Assembly (NCBI GenBank): GCA_026874595.1
Contig: CM049318.1
Location: forward strand, 48,948,750-49,012,749
Length of the DNA stretch: 64,000 nucleotides
Direction: 5' to 3'
Source: Sipunculus nudus
Taxonomy: Eukaryota; Annelida; Sipuncula; Golfingiida; Sipunculidae
The position numbers and the translations under genes were made by a program. The notes below the pieces were generated by a model that did no database searches, had not been told where the DNA came from, and was given only the letters and a program-made list of their open reading frames with translations. Below are positions 55,401 to 61,400 of the stretch, piece after piece. Position 1 is the stretch's first letter. Every line of letters begins with the position of its first letter.

Positions 55401-58400
55401 TCATTAGGACTTCGTTCCTTCGAGATATTAAGGAAAAAAAAACTCTGTTTTCCATAAAAAAAAGTCATTGTTACACTTCAAGGCTGCCTAATATCAAAAC
55501 CACTGATCTGTTTAAATTGATTGTATTTAGTATTCACATTCTTTCATACATTTTCTATGAACATACCAAAAATTAGGTCAGTATTGGGTATTATTTTGAA
55601 GTTATGGGCCAAAACATAATGCAATTTTTTAAAAAATCAGGAAATATATTTACTCACCTAACATGAGAATTGCTGAACCTAGAGACTTTTTTTCAGGAAT
55701 ATGACTTTATTTAATCAAGATTCAATTGTTTACCCAAAATTATATCTGAATTTTGCAAATTTTTCAAGTCATTAGCATAAATAAAAAACCAATACCTTAA
55801 ATTTTGTCCAACTTTGGCACTGTTGATTTAATTTTCACAGCATATATACATAAGGATTTAATCTTTTAAAATCTGAAATTTCAAAGAAATTGATTGGAAA
55901 GAATAGCTTTTATTCATGTTTTCATACACCATGTAAAGTGTTGTTTACATCTAGCCCACCTAGTAGTACAGCCTTCACTTGCATTATGTAACCCACCCCA
56001 GGCAGCTTGCCTTGGGTCAGCCTGGCCACTACCAGCAGGCTTCCCCTCTGCCCTGCACTCCCCCCCCCCCCCATCCCAGATGGTGCATAAATTAGATGAA
56101 TGTTATTATTTTCTGTATTTGATTCATTCTTATTCTAGGCTATGCTACATTTTAGATTTTGTATTGTACCACCAGGGTTACAATGATTAAAGTGTACATT
56201 TAATTGTGTCCACAAAGTGGTGTATTGTTAGGAAAGTGTGGATGTTCATCAGATAAGTAATTCCTTACTTCAGAAGAGTAAAAACTTCACCAGGTGTGAA
56301 ATTGACTAGTAATTCCAGTAATAAATTAAAAATTTGATAGTAATTAGCACAATGATATTGTTTGTCCCTCATTCAACCAACAGTGTGTATACTTTATTTG
56401 AAAAGATGTTTTATTTTATCAAATTTAGTTTTATTTTATTTTGGTAAATAAAATTAAGCATGTACTGAAAACTCCAATGTGCAAAACTTTTTAATAGTGA
56501 TTCAAGGAATTTTCTTGAAGATGCCATGTTGTGGCATTATTTTCTTTTAAATTCAGTTTAAACATTTATGATTTAAAAATAATAAAATATATGTGTATGC
56601 GTAATATGACCAGAAGCGGATCCAGGGGGTCCGGACCCCCCCTTTTTCACCCGAAGCAACCTTTTTTAAGGGGTTTTGGACGTAATTTTGCGGCCTGGAC
56701 CCCCCCTTTTCCAGACCTGATGACCTTTTTTTTAGGAATTTCATTAGTCCTCCTGGGTTGGACCCCCCCTTTTCCTAAATCCTGGATCCGCCCCTGATGA
56801 CCCAATATGAGCTACACTCTGGATATATGATGATTGCAACTTTTGCAACAATTCTAATATTTTAACTTCTAGTTTCAGTTTTTTTACTCTGTATATATAA
56901 TGATTGCAACTTTTGCAACAATTCTAATATTTTAACTTATATTTTCAGGTTTTTTTATTAAAAATTTATAAAGCCTGTGAATAAAAAAATGATTCAGATA
57001 AAACTTCTTAATGGAAAAAGTTGATATGCTTAAAAAAAATAGGATTATATATAAACTTAAATGCATTATTCCCTTAAAAGTGAAATATAGGTATTAGTCC
57101 ATTCTGTCCACTTGCCTGTCCATCTGTAAATTTTCATATACATCACAGTATCTCAAAATTTTACTGTTTTTCTTCATGACAGTCTTGTCAGAGTATTAGT
57201 TTGCAATCATATATTTAGAACTTTACTATAACGAAGTAGGAGGGCCCCTTTCCTCTTAGCTTTTCATATTCACATAATAATGAAAAACATTACAATAGAA
57301 TATTTCTACATCCACCTTCGTGCTGCCTTCACTTTTCCCTTCTCCGAACCCCATCCCAAAGTCAGCCTCAGTAAGCAAGAACAAGATGTATCAGATATAT
57401 TTATACTTTAATATTTTGTATAACTATTCGTCCATAGGTACCTATGTACATGCCAGAAATTATGTCAATATTGTGTAATATATAGACATAGTGGGCATCA
57501 CAATAATGTACCTTGTCAAGACTAAAGAGATATTGTGTCATACAGTCACAAATTCATAAATCACTTCATCAGCATAGTTAATCATAACATCATATCTATC
57601 AAATTGAAAGCTTGCAGACTACCTTACACTTTAGATCCTTCAACAAATAGCCTTATCATCATTCTACTACTGCTTATTACTGCTGTCATTGCATTCATAT
57701 TTGCTCAAATATATCACAATTTTCAACCCCTCCTAAATAAATAAAAAATTAACCACTATATTTGACTCTATTAATCCATCAGTCAGGTAATTTCATTTAT
57801 CATTTACTCACATATTACATTACATTCCTTTATAATAGCCCAATATGTCCATGATATTCATAAGCTTTATCGACTCGATATAGTATCACAGTGGAGAAAC
57901 ATTTATAGTACAATCACGATCAGCTGAGCGCCGTGACACATGCATGGGTCCCTTGTTTTAACAATATTACAGGAAATACATATGATGAAATGATTAGATA
58001 TGTATCTTATTAGTATTATAATAAAATGTAAAATTATATTTTATTTTAAAAAATTATTCATATTTCATATGATAAAATAAATAGGATTTTTATTAGTATC
58101 TTAATAATATATAAAATTATATTTTACACTTGTAAATTAAAAAGTGAAGGAAATAAAATTAAATTGTATTTTAAAATAAGTTCTGTAACATTTATAACAT
58201 GTTTTTTTTATTTGTTTGTAGGGTAATATTGATTTCACAGAACAAGGAGAGGATGCTCAATTAAAGGAGAAAGGTGCGGTGCGCACTATCGCAGGTTTGT
58301 TAGAACTAGACCTGGCTGAGACGGAGAAAGCACTGTGTACACGAGTGGTGGCAGCGAGAGGAGAGGTGGTAGAAAAAGGTCATACTGTAGAGCAAGCTGC

Positions 58401-61400
58401 ACATGGAAGGGACGCATTCGCCAAGGTCTGTCCCCAGGCATAGTAACTCTATGCTGTCTTTATTAATCCTTTATAGTGATGATTGGTCATTTTTATATGT
58501 CCGTCACAAACGGGATGTATTATTTTAATATTGGTATACACACATTCTGTCAGTTCGTTAACACCAGGGCTGTTATGGATTTTCCCGAAACTTACCATAC
58601 CTACTTATGAATAGATTATCTTGCCAAAGTTAAATTATAGGCAAAATCCACACATATTTTATCAAGGTCAGAGGTCAACAGGCTCCTGTGGTGTTGCCAC
58701 AATATGCCAAAATATTAACAACTATAATATCTTGCTTAAGTTCAATATCTGGCAAAATCCATGAATATTATATCCAGAAAGAAGTTGTCCCTAAGAAAAT
58801 CCTGGGTGCTTATAGAAACAGATTGAAGGATTTTGCACAAAGCAGCGTACATTTGCATGCAGATATGTAGATACATGGAAGCAGTCCAACTATTCATGTG
58901 GCTGAAGTATGTTAGGAGGTGCATATAAAAAACAGACTGAATTGTCTCACTAGGGAAGCTTGAAACCTTGTGCATGTGCCACTGCCATGGGCTTGATATC
59001 CAGATTGACATACTAGTAATATTTTCCCCTGAGGAAAATCATTACATAACAGAGTGCATGGTTATTGGATGGACTGATTAATCAACTGATGTCTTATTAT
59101 GAATTTTAGGCCATATATGACCGGATGTTCACCTGGATCGTGAAACGGATCAACAAGGCTGTGGATGTCCAGACGCGAGAAAACACTGTCATAGGTGTCC
59201 TGGATATATACGGATTTGAAATATTTGATAATAATAGGTAAAGTGTTAAAAATTTTTATTTACTGTGTATTTGTAAATATTGTTCATTGGATATCAATAT
59301 CAGATATTGTAAATAGGTATGTCTGGTTATCAGTAAATGTCATCGTGTGTTATTCCATAATGCTAATTGGCATCTAAGTTGAACCTGTCTGATAAACACC
59401 TACCATTTGAGACCACCAAAAAGTTATGCTTTAAAAAGTCCTAAAGCCTTTAAAGTTCACATTTGCAATAGTATGTTGACAGCAGAATGAGTAACCTGGC
59501 ATTTTAACAGTTTTGTTTCTTAAACAGATCTTACCATCTAGCAGGCTGTTAATTCTGATTCAGTTGTTTGTTGATGTAATCAGCTGATAACGTCTTATAA
59601 AAATTATCCTCTGGTGATGTTTTGTACAGCTTTGAGCAGTTCTGTATCAACTACTGTAATGAGAAGCTGCAGCAGCTGTTTATTGAACTGGTGCTGAAAC
59701 AGGAGCAAGAAGAATACACACGAGAGGGAATACAGTGGACACATGTAAGTCACACACCCCTGTGCACACACATACATATACATACACACACACAAATTGG
59801 GACATTCAGGAGATATTTGTAAATCAGTAAGACCCCTTCACATGGTAACACATTTCCCACGTGCTGAAAAAAAACGCTGTATTTAGCTTAACTTCAATGT
59901 GCACAGAAGCTCTCATCTCTCTATATCCTCCATGTATGTGATGTTTTTACCTAGGCATTTTACTCATCCTTCAGTGTTTCCAGTGACACATCAACCAACG
60001 AAAACATGTTTTTCTTGATGCCTATTTCTATCCTGAAGTAGGCAAGGTATCTCTTGTTCTCAAGCCCAAGCTCTTGAACCACCTGATCATTTTTCTCCTG
60101 AATTCAAAACCTGTGCTGTCTTTTGCAGCATTTTCAGACTAAACAAATACAGATTAATGAACTATTGTAGCTGAGCAGCAGAGTGTATATTTCATGTATA
60201 CCAAATAAACTCAATTTCATGTATGTGCATTTTTAATCGTGCAATTTTGGAAGAGAATAAGCTCATACATATCACAAAATGCCACTAGCACAGTATTTTG
60301 CATTTAATTATTTCCCTAATATCTAAATTTCTAGTTTCATATAAATTTCTATGTTCACACGATTTATGGATCAGCTGAGCAACATAATTTATTTGTTATA
60401 TTTCTCTTTAATATTAATGGGGTTGGGCTTTTATCATTTAATTCACAGACTTCTCTCATTGTTCACATGTAGTTTCATAATATATCTCCATTATCTCACA
60501 TAATGATGAAAGGTGAATCAAACAAGGGTTAAGACGTGCACTGTTTTTTTTTTTCAGAAGTTAAGCTAGCCTGGAAGATTTTAATATTGTAAACTATAAT
60601 CATGGCATAAGAATTGCATAAAATTGTGTATCATAACTAATCCATAAGTTTCACTTTATACAATGGTCAACTGTATATGTAGGAGCTATGCACCTGTAAG
60701 AATAGCCATGTTTGAGATGATTACCTATAAGGTAGTTGTATTTCAGGTGGATTACTGTAAGGGGGGTTGTATTTCAGGTGGATTACTGTAAGGACAGTTG
60801 TATTTCAGTTATATAACTGTAAGAATGGTTGTATTTCAGTTGGATTACTATAAGAATGATTGTATTTCAGGTGGATTACTGTAAGGACAGTTGTATTTCA
60901 GGTGGATTACTGTAAGGACAGTTGTATTTCAGGTGGATTACTGTAAGGACAGTTGTATTTCAGGTGGATTACTGTAGGAAATTGGTTGTATTTCAGGTGG
61001 ATTACTTTAACAATAAGATCATTTGTGACCTGGTTGAACAGCCACACAAAGGAATCCTGGCCATTCTTGATGAAGCCTGTCTCAACGTAGGAAAAGTCAC
61101 AGACCAGGTGAGAGCACTACTTGAGTCAGCGCTACTGAATTTTCAAACTTCTTTTTATGAAACTTTGTATGTAGAGTACAAGACACAAAGTTGGGAGATT
61201 GTGAGAGTTTCACAGTCGGCCCATACCCAGGGATAGGACTCTACTGGCTTAATGGGAAGGCTTTGCCCCATGGCCATTTCCCTCACAAATGAGTGCACCT
61301 TTCGGGGGTTTCTTTGTGGTAAGACCTGGCAATTTGGATTACACACCCAGGGCCTGCAGGTGCAGTACTCACCAGGCCTGGTTTACACCAGGATATAAAA

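Larger units (their letters stand above)
54562..57959 (+). mobile_element. Pearl/HINE-like element, copy 4
   Basis: Starts TTTTTTAGCTCAGCTGACTA; hairpin 54567-54595 and (GTCY)n at about 54608-54645. Two roughly 700-bp internal units follow (from about 54675 and 55364). Ends ATCAGCTGAGCGCCGTGACA then CATGCATGGGTCCCTTGTTT. A C-run is at 56061-56072. Confidence 0.65.
54340..58221 (+). other. Myo1D intron 7 (3.9 kb, phase 0)
   Basis: Nearly filled by a pearl/HINE-like element (54562-57959) carrying a small palindromic MITE. Flanks are AT-rich without recognised features. Confidence 0.85.

Noticed and set aside
56531-56797. 88-residue + strand and 63-residue - strand proteins
   Set aside because: Both are translations of a short palindromic MITE with GGACCCCCCC repeats.
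60922-61236. A 104-residue protein starting in the exon 11 splice-site array
   Set aside because: It is exon 11 read together with array units upstream and intron downstream; only 60997-61107 is myosin.
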